Assembly (NCBI RefSeq): GCF_003058325.1
Contig: NZ_CP028845.1
Span: forward strand, 1-64,000
Origin: Methylobacterium currus
GTDB lineage: Bacteria > Pseudomonadota > Alphaproteobacteria > Rhizobiales > Beijerinckiaceae
DNA: 64,000 bases
Direction of reading: 5' to 3'
Below, piece by piece: positions 34,856 through 45,275 of the stretch (position 1 is its first letter; each line of letters begins with the position of its first letter). The notes beneath the pieces are model-generated. The model was given only the letters and a program-made list of their open reading frames with translations. It was not told the origin of the DNA and did no database searches. Made by a program: the position numbers and the translations under genes.

Positions 34856-36153
34856 CGCTGGCCTCCGATCCCGCCGGCGAGCCGTTCGCCGACTGCCTGG
34901 TAGACAGCCAGCGAGCGCCGGGCGACGTGATCGCCATGGCGGCCGATCGGCAGACTGTCGGGATGGCCGTGGCGCATGGCCCGAGCGGCCGTGCCTTGCC
35001 GATGGTCGGGGTCGATGCGGTACTGCCGTCGTCCCTCCAGGATCGGATGGCTCGCGACGAGCCGGCCACCATCGAGGATGCGGATCGTGTCGGGCAACTG
35101 ATGCACCTCGACGACGCGCCGGGTCCGATCCGGTACGCTGTAATAGTTGCCACCGATCGAGACGAGGCCATCGTGGCTGACGCGCCGCTCCAGCGTGAGC
35201 AGAGCGTCGAAGGGCAGAGCCGGCAAGGGCTGCAACTCGGGCCGCTCGGCGGCGAAGGCTTCCGAGACGATCCGCTGCGTGGTGCCGTGCAAGCGGACGT
35301 TGGCGACGGTATCGAGCCAGCTCCGAAGCTGGCGGTTGAGGTCGTCGAGGTCGCGGAAGGAACGTGCGAGGAAGAAGTCCTGGCGGATGTAGGAGAACGG
35401 TCGCTCGACCTTCCCCTTGGTCTTGGCCCGGTACGGGCGGCAGGCGCGCGGCAGGAATCCGTAGTGCTGGGCGAGTGCCAGCAGGGATCGGTTGTAGACG
35501 ATGTGGCCGTCCGCATCCTCGCCGGTGACCGCCGTCTTCATGCGATCGTAGAGGATCTCGATCGGCACGCCGCCGATCGCGGTGAAGGCCTGCATGTGAC
35601 AGCGCAGCAGCGTTTGCAGGTCCTGATGCAGGACGAAGCGCGCCTCGATGTGCCGGGAATGGCCGAGCACCAGCGAGAACAGCCAGACGATGCAGGTCGT
35701 GTCCGGCGCATCCGTGAAGGTGACGAGGAAGCGGGCGAAGTCGACCTGCGCCTGCTGGCCGGCCGGGGTCTCGAAGCGGACCTCGTAGGGCTTGGCCTCG
35801 GGCGGCCGGATCGCGGCGGCGAACCGCTTCACCGCGGTGTAGGCACCGGTGTAGCCGCGCTCGCGCAACTCGCGGGTCAGGCGCACGGCACTCAGGTCGG
35901 GGAAGGCGGTGATCCGCTCGCGCAGATAATCGAGATAGGGCGCGAGCTTGCTCGGGCGGCCGGGCTGACGCGGGCCGTAGGCCGGCGGCTCGAGGCCGCG
36001 CTCGATGTACTTGCGGATCGTCTTCGGATCGCGGCCGGTCCGGCGGGCGATGGCGGAGACGGACAGGCCCTGTCGGTGCAGGTCCAAGATCATGACGAGT
36101 TCTCCCAGCAGAACCATCCTCGTCGCTCCCAGCCGATCGGTATCGGCAGGCAT
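34852..36153 (-). CDS. istA: IS21 transposase IstA (copy 1)
   Basis: This DDE transposase of about 433 residues starts MPADTDRLGATRMVLLGELV; a start at MVLLGELVMI (36117) is also possible. The N-terminal HTH is LSVSAIARRTGRDPKTIRKY. The rve core has QQAQVDFARF (first Asp), EILYDRMKTAV (second Asp) and RAKTKGKVERPFSYIRQDFF (Glu), with the usual C-terminal SIGGNYYSVP segment. Length and motifs are complete. Confidence 0.92.
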   Translation of the reverse strand: MPADTDRLGATRMVLLGELVMILDLHRQGLSVSAIARRTGRDPKTIRKYIERGLEPPAYGPRQPGRPSKLAPYLDYLRERITAFPDLSAVRLTRELRERGYTGAYTAVKRFAAAIRPPEAKPYEVRFETPAGQQAQVDFARFLVTFTDAPDTTCIVWLFSLVLGHSRHIEARFVLHQDLQTLLRCHMQAFTAIGGVPIEILYDRMKTAVTGEDADGHIVYNRSLLALAQHYGFLPRACRPYRAKTKGKVERPFSYIRQDFFLARSFRDLDDLNRQLRSWLDTVANVRLHGTTQRIVSEAFAAERPELQPLPALPFDALLTLERRVSHDGLVSIGGNYYSVPDRTRRVVEVHQLPDTIRILDGGRLVASHPILEGRRQYRIDPDHRQGTAARAMRHGHPDSLPIGRHGDHVARRSLAVYQAVGERLAGGIGGQR

Positions 36154-36276
36154 GGTGGCTGAGGATGGAAAAGCCCGAGAGGGCGCGGGGCGTCGCGACC
36201 CTACGGGCCAGGGCACCGACCAGGGAATTTTCGATGCCCACAATCAGGGAGTATTCAACGCCCGCTGACAACCGAG

Positions 36277-37046
36277 CTCGTCCCGGAGACGAGCAGCCGG
36301 CGACGCGACCGCTGTGAGGCAGCTCTGCGGCTCCACGGCGAAGGTCTCAACCGTCCAAGGAGATCGCCCGCCTTCTCGGAGCATCCCGCAACGCCGTGCG
36401 TTGCTGGATCCGGGCTGGCCAGTTCGTGCCTCACCGTCATGCCCTAGGCCTGAGCCGGCTCGACCGTTACATCTCCTTCGTCGAGGCGCGCTGGTAGGAC
36501 GGCCAGCGCAGCGCCACCGGTCTCCATCGCGAGTTGTGCACGCAGGGCTCCACGAGCGGCTACGACATCGTCCGGCGCTGGGCTGCGCGGCAGCAGTCGG
36601 GCGCTCCGGCTCGACCGCCATCCGCCCGGATCCCTTCAACACGCCGCATCGCCCGGTGGCTGACGGGTGATCCAGCCGCGCTGTCGCCCGAAGATCGCGC
36701 CTTCACCGAGGCACTCTGCAATGCGGCTCCGCGCTTGAAGCGGGCAGCCGAGGATGTATGCGCCTTCGCCGATCTCCTGCACCAGGACGATCCCGCCGGA
36801 CTGGTACCTTGGCTGGAGGCTGCCGCCAGCGAACTCGGCGGCTTCGTCACCGGGCTCCAGCAGGATGAAAATGCCGTGCGCGCAGCGATTGCCGAGCCCT
36901 GGAGCGACGGCCACGTTGAAGGGCAGGCCAACCGCCTCAAGCTGATCAGGCGCAGCATGTATGGTCGCGCCAAGTTCGGCTTCCTTCGGCAGCGCGTACT
37001 GCATGCCGCGTGTACCGAGAGAGCCTGGCAAGACGTGACTTGCTAG
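36277..37046 (+). pseudogene. ISL3 transposase, 3' part
   Basis: Beyond the IS21 come EIARLLGASRNAVRCWIRAG, an internal TAG (VEARW then stop), RELCTQGSTSGYDIVRRWAA and RIARWLTGDPAALSPEDRAF. The ISL3 C-terminal signature is EPWSDGHVEGQANRLKLIRR then SMYGRAKFGFLRQRVLHA. The HTH-containing insert in the middle is characteristic of the longer ISL3 transposases. Confidence 0.8.
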
Positions 37047-37151
37047 TGCACTGACGCCTTCAAAACGTACATAGTTCGTTGCGATTTCTGATGGACTTGC
37101 AACCAGTTAGCGAGAGCGGATGTGGTGCGTTCGTCCGCGTCACTGCACTAG
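37043..37151. repeat. MITE copy 1 (about 108 bp, CTAG-flanked)
   Basis: CTAGTGCACTGACGCC opens the repeat and GCGTCACTGCACTAG closes it, giving inverted termini GTGCACTGACGC and GTGCAGTGACGC bounded by CTAG. It has no coding capacity. It lies between the ISL3 transposase stop and the ISL3 right end. Copies 2 and 3 are at 56465 and 56569. The TA-containing target points to a Tc1/IS630-type transposase acting in trans. Confidence 0.8.
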
Positions 37152-37174
37152 CAACGAAAGTGCGGATGAACCCC

Positions 37175-37193
37175 GTTCCGATGCCGTTTGACA
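37175..37193. repeat. IS21-type terminus remnant (right flank of the ISL3 nest)
   Basis: GTTCCGATGCCGTTTGACA is identical to the extreme left end of the intact IS21 copy at 46539 (complementary strand). Together with 30615-30667 it brackets the ISL3 element. Confidence 0.72.
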
Positions 37194-37198
37194 CCAGC

Positions 37199-37470
37199 TA
37201 TCCTGACAGCCGGCCACCAGTTCGCGCTGGACGCGCTGATGGATATACAGGTACGGCACCCGATCGCCGACAACGGCTACGATGCTGACTACTGCGTCAG
37301 AATCTACGCGAGTAGGGCATCAGCGGTAGTCATTCTCGGCGCCCGCAAGCGCAAGATCCGCTATGACAGGAGGCGCTATCGGGACCGCCGGCGGGGCAAG
37401 CCGTGTGCTGCGGCATGAAAGACTTCCGCTGTACCGCCACCCGCAACGACAAAATCGCTAGAAACTTCGT
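37199..37470 (+). pseudogene. IS5-family transposase, C-terminal remnant
   Basis: ILTAGHQFALDALMDIQVRH, PIADNGYDADYCVRIYASRA and YDRRRYRDRRR resemble the IADRGYDAD / YRERHRIEN region of IS5 transposases. A frameshifted VCCGMKDFRCTATRNDKIAR then NFVPSL gives the typical end. It is highly degraded. The remaining bases to 37648 hold nothing recognisable. Confidence 0.6.
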
Positions 37471-37648
37471 GCCGAGCCTAGGATCGGTGCTGTGATCACT
37501 GTGTTATAGTGCGATCTGATTCTGGACCCTAGCCAACGCGCCCAATCTATGCAAGAGACACCCGTCATTAGTGGCATCTGATGCGACTGTCTCGCGTAAC
37601 GGTACAAATCGGTTGCCGTGCTCAGCTACTGGAAGAAAGCGAAAAAAC

Positions 37649-38362
37649 ATGAGCGTCGATAATTTGCGAACCATATATCAACGCCTGCATTTAATTGAGC
37701 GTGCCATCGTTTCAACAAGAGTAGAAATCGAGAGCATGCTTGCAGGAGATTTAAAGCCAAGACTTTCGCAGCGATCTATTGACGTTTCAAATGGCCTAAG
37801 AAAATTATTTAGTCGGTCTGACGAGATTACCGAGGAAAATATCGCACCATATATGGAATTTTCAGAAGGAGTGTGTTGCGCGATAGATCGGCAATACGCA
37901 AATTTCATATCGATTAAAACTTCTGTTGTAGAGATGTTTGATCATGATGGCGCTGCAATATTAGGCTCTTGCCTACATGTCAGTCCTGTATTTGATGGCG
38001 TCGATGCCGCCCAATGGGCTACTCTTGAAGTCGATCTTGACGCAGATGAAATACGAAAAGCCTCAAATATAGCAATCCGATTTATGCCAATATTTAGGTT
38101 TGAAACACAATTCAAAAAGCCTAATTTGACAATGTGGGTTCGATTATTCAAAAGTGAAAATGAATACATAGATTTAAATGTAAAAAGCTTTCCTGCAGTT
38201 TCTTCACCTATAATGTTTACATATTCGGACGATTTTTCTAAAATTGACTCTGAAATATTATCCAATATGGTTAAAGCTCGAGTCATGATCGGTCTTCCGA
38301 TATCTACGAGTGGCCAATATGAAATGATCGTAAGCTATTTCAATACTCAGGTGGTCATCTAG
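37649..38362 (+). CDS. Hypothetical protein of the polysaccharide region
   Basis: From ATG 37649 (MSVDNLRTIYQRLHLIERAI) the product is 237 residues. The N-terminal half is helical, possibly coiled-coil (HLIERAIVSTRVEIESMLAG). The C-terminal half is beta-rich (GSCLHVSPVFDGVDAAQWAT, NLTMWVRLFKSENEYIDLNV, EMIVSYFNTQVVI) and resembles a carbohydrate-binding-like sandwich. No family is recognised. It ends five bases before the next glycosyltransferase gene, so the two are surely one transcript. It is AT-rich compared with the tra genes. Confidence 0.55.
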   Translation: MSVDNLRTIYQRLHLIERAIVSTRVEIESMLAGDLKPRLSQRSIDVSNGLRKLFSRSDEITEENIAPYMEFSEGVCCAIDRQYANFISIKTSVVEMFDHDGAAILGSCLHVSPVFDGVDAAQWATLEVDLDADEIRKASNIAIRFMPIFRFETQFKKPNLTMWVRLFKSENEYIDLNVKSFPAVSSPIMFTYSDDFSKIDSEILSNMVKARVMIGLPISTSGQYEMIVSYFNTQVVI

Positions 38363-38366
38363 CGCT

Positions 38367-40349
38367 ATGAAAATCCTATATGTTTCAAGCGAGAGCCCCT
38401 TATTTCCTGCCGGCGGGATCGGAACTTATATCTCGTTCGCCGCTTCGGCGATGGCAGCAATGGGGCATTCGGTTTTTCTCCTAACTTGGACTTACGAATC
38501 TCGTGAAATAGTTTCCTATGCACCCTTCGAGCCTGAGCGCGTGAGAATTGTAGAGCTTGACGGCAATTTTGTATGGCGTAACTATCCGGATGGCCCTTAT
38601 CATATCGCCTTCGCTCATATTTTAGCAGAACAAATTAATAAGTGTGTCGCCGAATGGTCAATAGATGTCGTCGAGGCGTGCGATTTTCAGTCTCCTGCCT
38701 TAGGATTTTATCGGCAACACCAGGGAAGCTCGCGGGCCTCGGATGTCCTGTGTGTGACCTACAATCATGGACTCCTAGAACAGTCATATGAGGCTGCGCG
38801 CGTTGGTGTCAGCATGACTTCAGCCGCCGAGCTTGTAGGCGAACGGGAGCAATGTCGGATCAGCGACCTCGTCGTCGCGCCATCTCAGAAAGCTAAAAGA
38901 ACTTTGAGTCAATACGGCATCTCACATAATTGTGAGATTATTAGAGAGCCGTACGAATTCAAAATAAGGGCTCCGGTGGAAAATATTACCGGATCGTTGA
39001 CGCATGTCGGCCGCGTATCAATCGCAAAAGGCATTGATCGATTTGTTCTGGCCGCAACCTTAATATCCAGCATAACCAAAATCGATAGAATTTTACTTAT
39101 CGGCCAGACGGTTGATACTCCATATCGCAGGGCCAATATAGAAGAATATATTAAGAGCAGGCTCCCCGGCGAGTTAAAAAACTCGATAGTATTTACGGGC
39201 AGACTATCACGAGAAGTCGCGTTAACTTTTCTCCGGAGCGGCGATATTGCCCCTTCTCTAAGCCTAGCCGAAACTTTCTCTTATACATTTGTTGAGACTC
39301 TAGATCGTGGCTTAATTCCAATTATTGAGGATCAGTCTGCTGTCTATGAGTTTATGCCTCCAGATATGACGAAATATGCATTAAATTTTCGTCAGGATAC
39401 CCAGTCTCATCTAAAAAATAAATTGGAAAAACTCATTGAAAATGCTCCTAGTTTAGTTATTGAGATGCAGGAATATAATCATGATTTATTAAATCCTACT
39501 AATATCGCACAAATAATGACTGATAAATATGATTATTATTTATCAAATAAGAAGAAAACACAATACGGCTGGGAAAATCAATCTCGTGTTGGCGTTAATA
39601 TCGATGATGTCACAATCTTAATGCCAGTTCATTGCACGTCAGAACATCTTTTTGAAGCTGTTGACTCTATTGCTAATCAGTCTATCGGATGTCCGAAAGT
39701 GATCATTTGTGACGACGGCACGCCGCCTAAGCATCAAGGTACACTCGACTATGCCCCAATGCGCCTGCCCAATGTGCGCATTCATAGGCAACCTAATATG
39801 GGTCTTCTGGCGGCGAGAAATTTTCTTATAGATGAGTGTCAAACTAATCTTGCAGTCTTCCTTGATGATGACGATATTTTTGGTAGTACATTTCTTGAAC
39901 GGGCAATGGAAGCGTACAAATTTCATCCTATGCGCCCGAATGCGGTTGTTTGCCCCCGTTATAATTTTGGGGAAAGCAATGAAATAGTTATTCGCAATAA
40001 TATGCATGATCATACCCATCTCATTGAAAACGATTTTAGGATGACATGTCTAATTGAGACAGATGTTCTCAGAGATATTAGATTTGATATCAGTGTTCGT
40101 AATGGCGAGGGGGACGATTGGGCTTTCTGGGTTGATTTCAGCTCTAAGGGCTACCGCGCTGTTATGATCCATGATTTGCTATTTCACTACAGGTTTAAAC
40201 TTGGTTCGATGTCGTGGCCGTGGTCGGAGGGGCAAGAAATTGGCACACATATCCTTTTACGCAATGCGATGATCAACGTATCAGATGAGAGTCTGGGTCA
40301 GGCACGGCTGGCCGAAGCCTTGTACGCAGCTAAGATCCGTCGGCGCTGA
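38367..40349 (+). CDS. Bifunctional glycosyltransferase, GT4 then GT2
   Basis: The 660-residue cytoplasmic enzyme has two transferase modules. Residues ~1-400 are GT4/GT-B: MKILYVSSESPLFPAGGIGT, THVGRVSIAKGIDRFVLAAT and the donor-binding Glu pair in SLAETFSYTFVETLDRGLIP. Residues ~413-660 are GT2/GT-A: VTILMPVHCTSEHLFEAVDS, VIICDDGTPP, RQPNMGLLAARNFLIDE and the metal motif FLDDDDIF, ending with GEGDDWAFWVDFSSKGY. Such fusions add two successive sugars. Its domain order is the reverse of the fusion at 57170-59803. It overlaps no neighbour and follows the hypothetical protein by 4 bp. Confidence 0.85.
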   Translation: MKILYVSSESPLFPAGGIGTYISFAASAMAAMGHSVFLLTWTYESREIVSYAPFEPERVRIVELDGNFVWRNYPDGPYHIAFAHILAEQINKCVAEWSIDVVEACDFQSPALGFYRQHQGSSRASDVLCVTYNHGLLEQSYEAARVGVSMTSAAELVGEREQCRISDLVVAPSQKAKRTLSQYGISHNCEIIREPYEFKIRAPVENITGSLTHVGRVSIAKGIDRFVLAATLISSITKIDRILLIGQTVDTPYRRANIEEYIKSRLPGELKNSIVFTGRLSREVALTFLRSGDIAPSLSLAETFSYTFVETLDRGLIPIIEDQSAVYEFMPPDMTKYALNFRQDTQSHLKNKLEKLIENAPSLVIEMQEYNHDLLNPTNIAQIMTDKYDYYLSNKKKTQYGWENQSRVGVNIDDVTILMPVHCTSEHLFEAVDSIANQSIGCPKVIICDDGTPPKHQGTLDYAPMRLPNVRIHRQPNMGLLAARNFLIDECQTNLAVFLDDDDIFGSTFLERAMEAYKFHPMRPNAVVCPRYNFGESNEIVIRNNMHDHTHLIENDFRMTCLIETDVLRDIRFDISVRNGEGDDWAFWVDFSSKGYRAVMIHDLLFHYRFKLGSMSWPWSEGQEIGTHILLRNAMINVSDESLGQARLAEALYAAKIRRR

Positions 40350-40752
40350 AGAATTCTAGGGGGAGGTTTTCAGATATGATTTTGAATTGTTGCGGAATAA
40401 ATTTAAAAAATATTTGCGCAAAAATAATTTTGCCTTTTAATTCTTCTGTCTTACGAAATTTGGGGCTTATACGTAGTAATATAAAATCTAAAATGACGGA
40501 AATTATTAAATTAAAAAATTTTATAATGAGAATAAATATTAGAGAAATGCATTGCATTGATTCCATCTCGCGAATTTCAGATTTTTTTATCTACGGCATT
40601 TACTGCCCGATGAATTATGCATTATTTCACACATACGTGAGATGTACTTATTGCGGCAACTGGCAACTCAATCAGAAAGTTTTAAATTTATGTAAATAAT
40701 ATATACAACGTAATCGATGACATATTATTTTCAATAAAAACTGGATCTTAGG
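40350..40752. other. AT-rich intergenic stretch before glmS
   Basis: About 400 bp of strongly AT-rich sequence. Open frames on both strands (for example 40376-40699 on +, 107 codons) have low-complexity Ile/Lys/Asn translations and no family resemblance. I treat them as chance. The region probably holds the glmS promoter. Confidence 0.45.
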
Positions 40753-42579
<1,827 letters not shown>

Positions 42580-42675
42580 TTTTCACTCCACGCCCTTTTT
42601 GCGGTGTATCGATCTGTTTCGAGATCATGATGCATCCACAAGGATTTGTATCTCTAGGAAAATTATCAAAAATAG

Positions 42676-42698
42676 GAAAGCCCTCGGCTTTACCGGGG
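42676..42698. terminator. Hairpin after glmS, at the IS3 junction
   Basis: GGAAAGCC and GGCTTTACC pair around CTC (42676-42695). On the minus strand the stem is followed by TATTTTT, typical of a rho-independent terminator; on the plus strand there is only a short TTT within the stem. The IS3 element begins immediately after. Confidence 0.45.
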
Positions 42699-42731
42699 TG
42701 ATCAGCCCCACGAGGTGGCCCGAGTGGAATG

Positions 42732-43793
42732 TTAGTGGACCATGGGCCTTTCCACCACGGGTAGCTTGGCCGGCGGAGCCGGTCGGGCGAGCGCAGCCGG
42801 CCAAGCGGTTAAGGCTGGCACGAATACCTCCGGGGCCGGCGGGCGGTAGCCCAGCGAGGCGTGCGGCCGAACCCCATTGTAGTGCCTCCTCCAGCTCTCG
42901 ATCAGGATCTGCGCCTCCCGCAGAGAGTAGAAGATCTCCCCATTCAGCAACTCGTCCCATAACCTCGCGTTGAAGCTCTCGATGTAGCCGTTCTCCCACG
43001 GTGAGCCAGGCGTGATGTAGGCCGTCTTTGCGCCCACGGCAGTGATCCACTTCTGCATAGATTGGGCGATGAACTCCGGTCCATTGTCAGAGCGAACGTG
43101 CGCAGGTACGCCACGCAGGATGAACAAGTCCGAGAGCACATCGATCACGTCCGGTGCCTTGAGCTTGCGCGCCACCCGGATGGCCAGGCACTCGCGGGTG
43201 AACTCGTCGATGACGTTCAGCAGGCGGACCTTGCGCCCGTCATGCGTGCGCGCCTCGACGGAGTCGTAGGACCAGACGTGGTCGCGATGCTCGGGCCGCA
43301 GCCGGACACAGGAGCCATCCCCGTCCCACAACCGACCCTTCTTGGGCTGGCGGGCCGGCACCTTCAGACCCTCCTGCCGCCAGAGCCACTCCACCCGCTT
43401 GTCGTTGACCAGCCAGCCCGCCGCTCGCAGCAGGGCGGCGATCTTGCGGTAGCCGTAGCGGCCATACCGGCGCGCCAGCTCGATCAGATCAGCAGTCAGC
43501 GCCGCCTCGTCGTCTCTCCCCCGCGGCACCTTGCGCTGCGTCGAGCGATGCTGGCCAAGCGCCCGGCAGGCGCGCCGCTCGGAAACTGTCAGCGCGGTCC
43601 GGACATGCTCGATGCAGGCGCGCCGGCGCGCGGGGCTCAGAAGTTTCCCCGGGCCGCCTCCTGCAGGATCAGCTTGTCGAGCGTGAGATCCGCGATCGCC
43701 GCGATCGCCTTGCGTAGCCGCTGGTTCTCGGTCTCCAGCTCCTTCATCCGACGCACCTGATCGGACTTGGGCCCGCCGAACTTCTTGCGCCAA
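42732..43793 (-). CDS. IS3-family transposase OrfB (DDE integrase part)
   Basis: It is read in the -1 frame relative to orfA and probably expressed as an OrfAB fusion by frameshifting. The true junction lies near 43640-43660. HTH-like RRACIEHVRTALTVSERRAC precedes RYGYRKIAALLRAAGW. The rve core has VWSYDSVEARTHDGRKVRLL (first Asp), HVRSDNGPEFIAQSMQ (second Asp) and SPWENGYIESFNARLWDELL (Glu), ending YNGVRPHASLGYRPPAPEVF. Confidence 0.92.
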   Translation of the reverse strand: MAQEVRRAQVRSGASDEGAGDREPAATQGDRGDRGSHARQADPAGGGPGKLLSPARRRACIEHVRTALTVSERRACRALGQHRSTQRKVPRGRDDEAALTADLIELARRYGRYGYRKIAALLRAAGWLVNDKRVEWLWRQEGLKVPARQPKKGRLWDGDGSCVRLRPEHRDHVWSYDSVEARTHDGRKVRLLNVIDEFTRECLAIRVARKLKAPDVIDVLSDLFILRGVPAHVRSDNGPEFIAQSMQKWITAVGAKTAYITPGSPWENGYIESFNARLWDELLNGEIFYSLREAQILIESWRRHYNGVRPHASLGYRPPAPEVFVPALTAWPAALARPAPPAKLPVVERPMVH

Positions 43794-43924
43794 CGATAGT
43801 AGGTGACCTCTGTCACGCCGATGGCGCGGATCGCGTCAGCCACGCTCTGCCCCTGCGAGACCAGCACGTCCACCTGCCGTAGCTTGGCCACGACCTCTTC
43901 CGGCCTGTGCTTCTTCGTTCCCAT
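43637..43924 (-). CDS. IS3-family transposase OrfA (HTH part)
   Basis: The 95-residue protein starts MGTKKHRPEEVVAKLRQVDV. HTH_8 is VSQGQSVADAIRAIGVTEVT then YYRWRKKFGG. A leucine-zipper stretch follows (QVRRMKELETENQRLRKAIA). It overlaps the orfB frame by about 150 bases. Confidence 0.9.
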   Translation of the reverse strand: MGTKKHRPEEVVAKLRQVDVLVSQGQSVADAIRAIGVTEVTYYRWRKKFGGPKSDQVRRMKELETENQRLRKAIAAIADLTLDKLILQEAARGNF

Positions 43925-44061
43925 CGCGTCCGTCCTCCGTCGGCTCAAAGCCATACTTCAGGGCGGACCACTCCGATCGGGGCTGACCACCGTCAGGTGG
44001 CTCAGTAAATCAGTAGCGCGTTAGTGTTCCCCTCCTGCCGCTTTGAGCGGCTCACATCATA

Positions 44062-44083
44062 AAACCTCCGGCTTCGCCGGGAG
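44062..44083 (-). terminator. Rho-independent terminator of the GT90 gene
   Basis: On the minus strand CTCCCGGC and GCCGGAG pair around GAA, with one bulge, and are followed by GTTTTAT. It begins about 10 bases after the stop codon of the GT90-type gene. Confidence 0.7.
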
Positions 44084-44092
44084 ATACTTACT

Positions 44093-45205
44093 TCAGAATA
44101 TAATACTGGCATCAGGGGCAGCCATAATTCTACATACAGCCTGATCTACAGAATATTTCAAATCAAGCATTGACGCAAGTTTTGAGCCAGAGCTGGCAAT
44201 TGCCTCGCATAATTCTTGATGTGATATGCACCAGTCAATTTTCTCGTTTAAATCAGATAAATCAGGCTCTATAGGAATGAAGTTAGTCCATTGTATAAGT
44301 TTATCATAATACCATTGAAAAAATCCCTGATGACTTCCAACTTTCAATATTGTATTTCCAAACAAAAATTTGGAAAAAAGCCCTTTCCAATCGTTGGAAT
44401 GATTATCTATATCAAAAGAATATCGAAAAAAATTACTATCTTCAAATGCAACATTTTTGCAAAAAATATTTTCATCTTTAACGTAATCAATAATTTTTGT
44501 CCCTATTTCGTCTTCGAAATTTTCAATGATTTTGCAGTTCATGTTGCTGATATTTTTAGATTTTGTAATAAGAGCAATTCTAGGGCAATACTTTTTATGA
44601 TTATAATCTACTAGATTGCTTAAAAAATCGTTTTTTGATGTAGAAATGTCTCCGCGCCAATAAAACTCTGGTATTTTGTTTTTCCAAGATATATTATTTC
44701 TTTCTAATTTTGTCTTAATATTTTTATATGCATGACTATTTAGGTAGTCAACATCAGGAATGGCTATAGCATTGTTGGTTCGTGGATTAAAGCCAATAGC
44801 ATATTCTGCAGTCCAGTCACCTAGAGAAATATATATTGTTTTTTCTCTTTTAAAGCGCTCAACACACAAGCAAAAAATCCCTATTATATTGAATAACCTT
44901 CTTAAAGCATGTGCAAGTTCAATTTTTTTAGATAATCTAAGGAGTGGTTCTAGATATATCGTAATATTACTTTTTGGTTTTATAGTTAAAAATAAAGGCC
45001 AATATGGCTGTTCTTCTTCATTAGGACTCCATATATTTTTCGATAAATCAAAATATATGTCCATATTGCTAAATCCGATAGAATTTATGAAATTTTCAAA
45101 TTCGTAACTTAAGCCATTAATATCACCTTCATAAATTTTATCTACAATATCAGTGATCTTATACCATTCTATACCAGGAAATAAAATTTGATAATCTGAA
45201 TTCAT
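44093..45205 (-). CDS. GT90/CAP10-type glycosyltransferase
   Basis: The 370-residue protein resembles the CAP10 / LPS-modifying GT90 family, which transfers xylose or glucose onto glycans. IPEFYWRGDISTSKNDFL corresponds to the conserved F/W-R-G region. CPRIALITKSKNI, the DWKGLFSKFLFGNTILKVGS segment, GFFQWYYDKLIQWTNFIPIE and DLSDLNEKIDWCISHQ match the C-terminal donor-binding part. An AAGGA lies about 10 bases before ATG 45205. The coding sequence is extremely AT-rich for this replicon, a strong sign of transfer from a low-GC donor. The sugar is unknown. Confidence 0.75.
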   Translation of the reverse strand: MNSDYQILFPGIEWYKITDIVDKIYEGDINGLSYEFENFINSIGFSNMDIYFDLSKNIWSPNEEEQPYWPLFLTIKPKSNITIYLEPLLRLSKKIELAHALRRLFNIIGIFCLCVERFKREKTIYISLGDWTAEYAIGFNPRTNNAIAIPDVDYLNSHAYKNIKTKLERNNISWKNKIPEFYWRGDISTSKNDFLSNLVDYNHKKYCPRIALITKSKNISNMNCKIIENFEDEIGTKIIDYVKDENIFCKNVAFEDSNFFRYSFDIDNHSNDWKGLFSKFLFGNTILKVGSHQGFFQWYYDKLIQWTNFIPIEPDLSDLNEKIDWCISHQELCEAIASSGSKLASMLDLKYSVDQAVCRIMAAPDASIIF

Positions 45206-45275
45206 ATCACATTTCCTTCGTTTTTGGACAAGAATTTTCTACGGACCGATATGTGTATAATTAAGGTTTGGTAGT

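Larger units (their letters stand above)
33912..36270. mobile_element. Complete IS21-family element (copy 1) with 6-bp target duplication
   Basis: The ends begin TGTCAACGGGCACCGAAG (left) and TGTCAGCGGGCGTTGAAT (right, complementary strand). They share ATTGTGGGC and AAAATTCCCTGG further in. The direct repeat ACCGAG (33906-33911 and 36271-36276) flanks the element. istA and istB are intact and overlap by ATGA, as is standard for IS21. Confidence 0.92.
30668..37174. mobile_element. ISL3-family element carrying three insertions
   Basis: Inverted ends GGGGTTCATCCGCGCTTTC (30668) and, on the complementary strand, GGGGTTCATCCGCACTTTC (ending 37174) bound an ISL3 transposase gene in three pieces (30765-31434, 33787-33911, 36277-37046). 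The gaps are a group II intron, an IS21 element and, beyond the gene, a MITE. Removing these leaves about 1.7-2 kb, a normal ISL3 size. The transposase has an internal stop and frameshifts, so the element is dead. Confidence 0.85.
42699..43989. mobile_element. Complete IS3-family (IS407 group) insertion sequence
   Basis: Terminal inverted motifs TGATCAGCCCC (42699) and, complementary, TGGTCAGCCCC (ending 43989) bound two overlapping minus-strand frames, orfA and orfB. The size of 1.29 kb is normal. No clear target duplication is visible (GGGG versus CCGT). Confidence 0.85.

Noticed and set aside
40376..40699. 107-codon plus-strand ORF with Cys pairs before glmS
   Set aside because: It lies in very AT-rich sequence where long chance frames are common; the translation is low-complexity Ile/Lys/Asn and has no family resemblance, and an equally long frame exists on the other strand.
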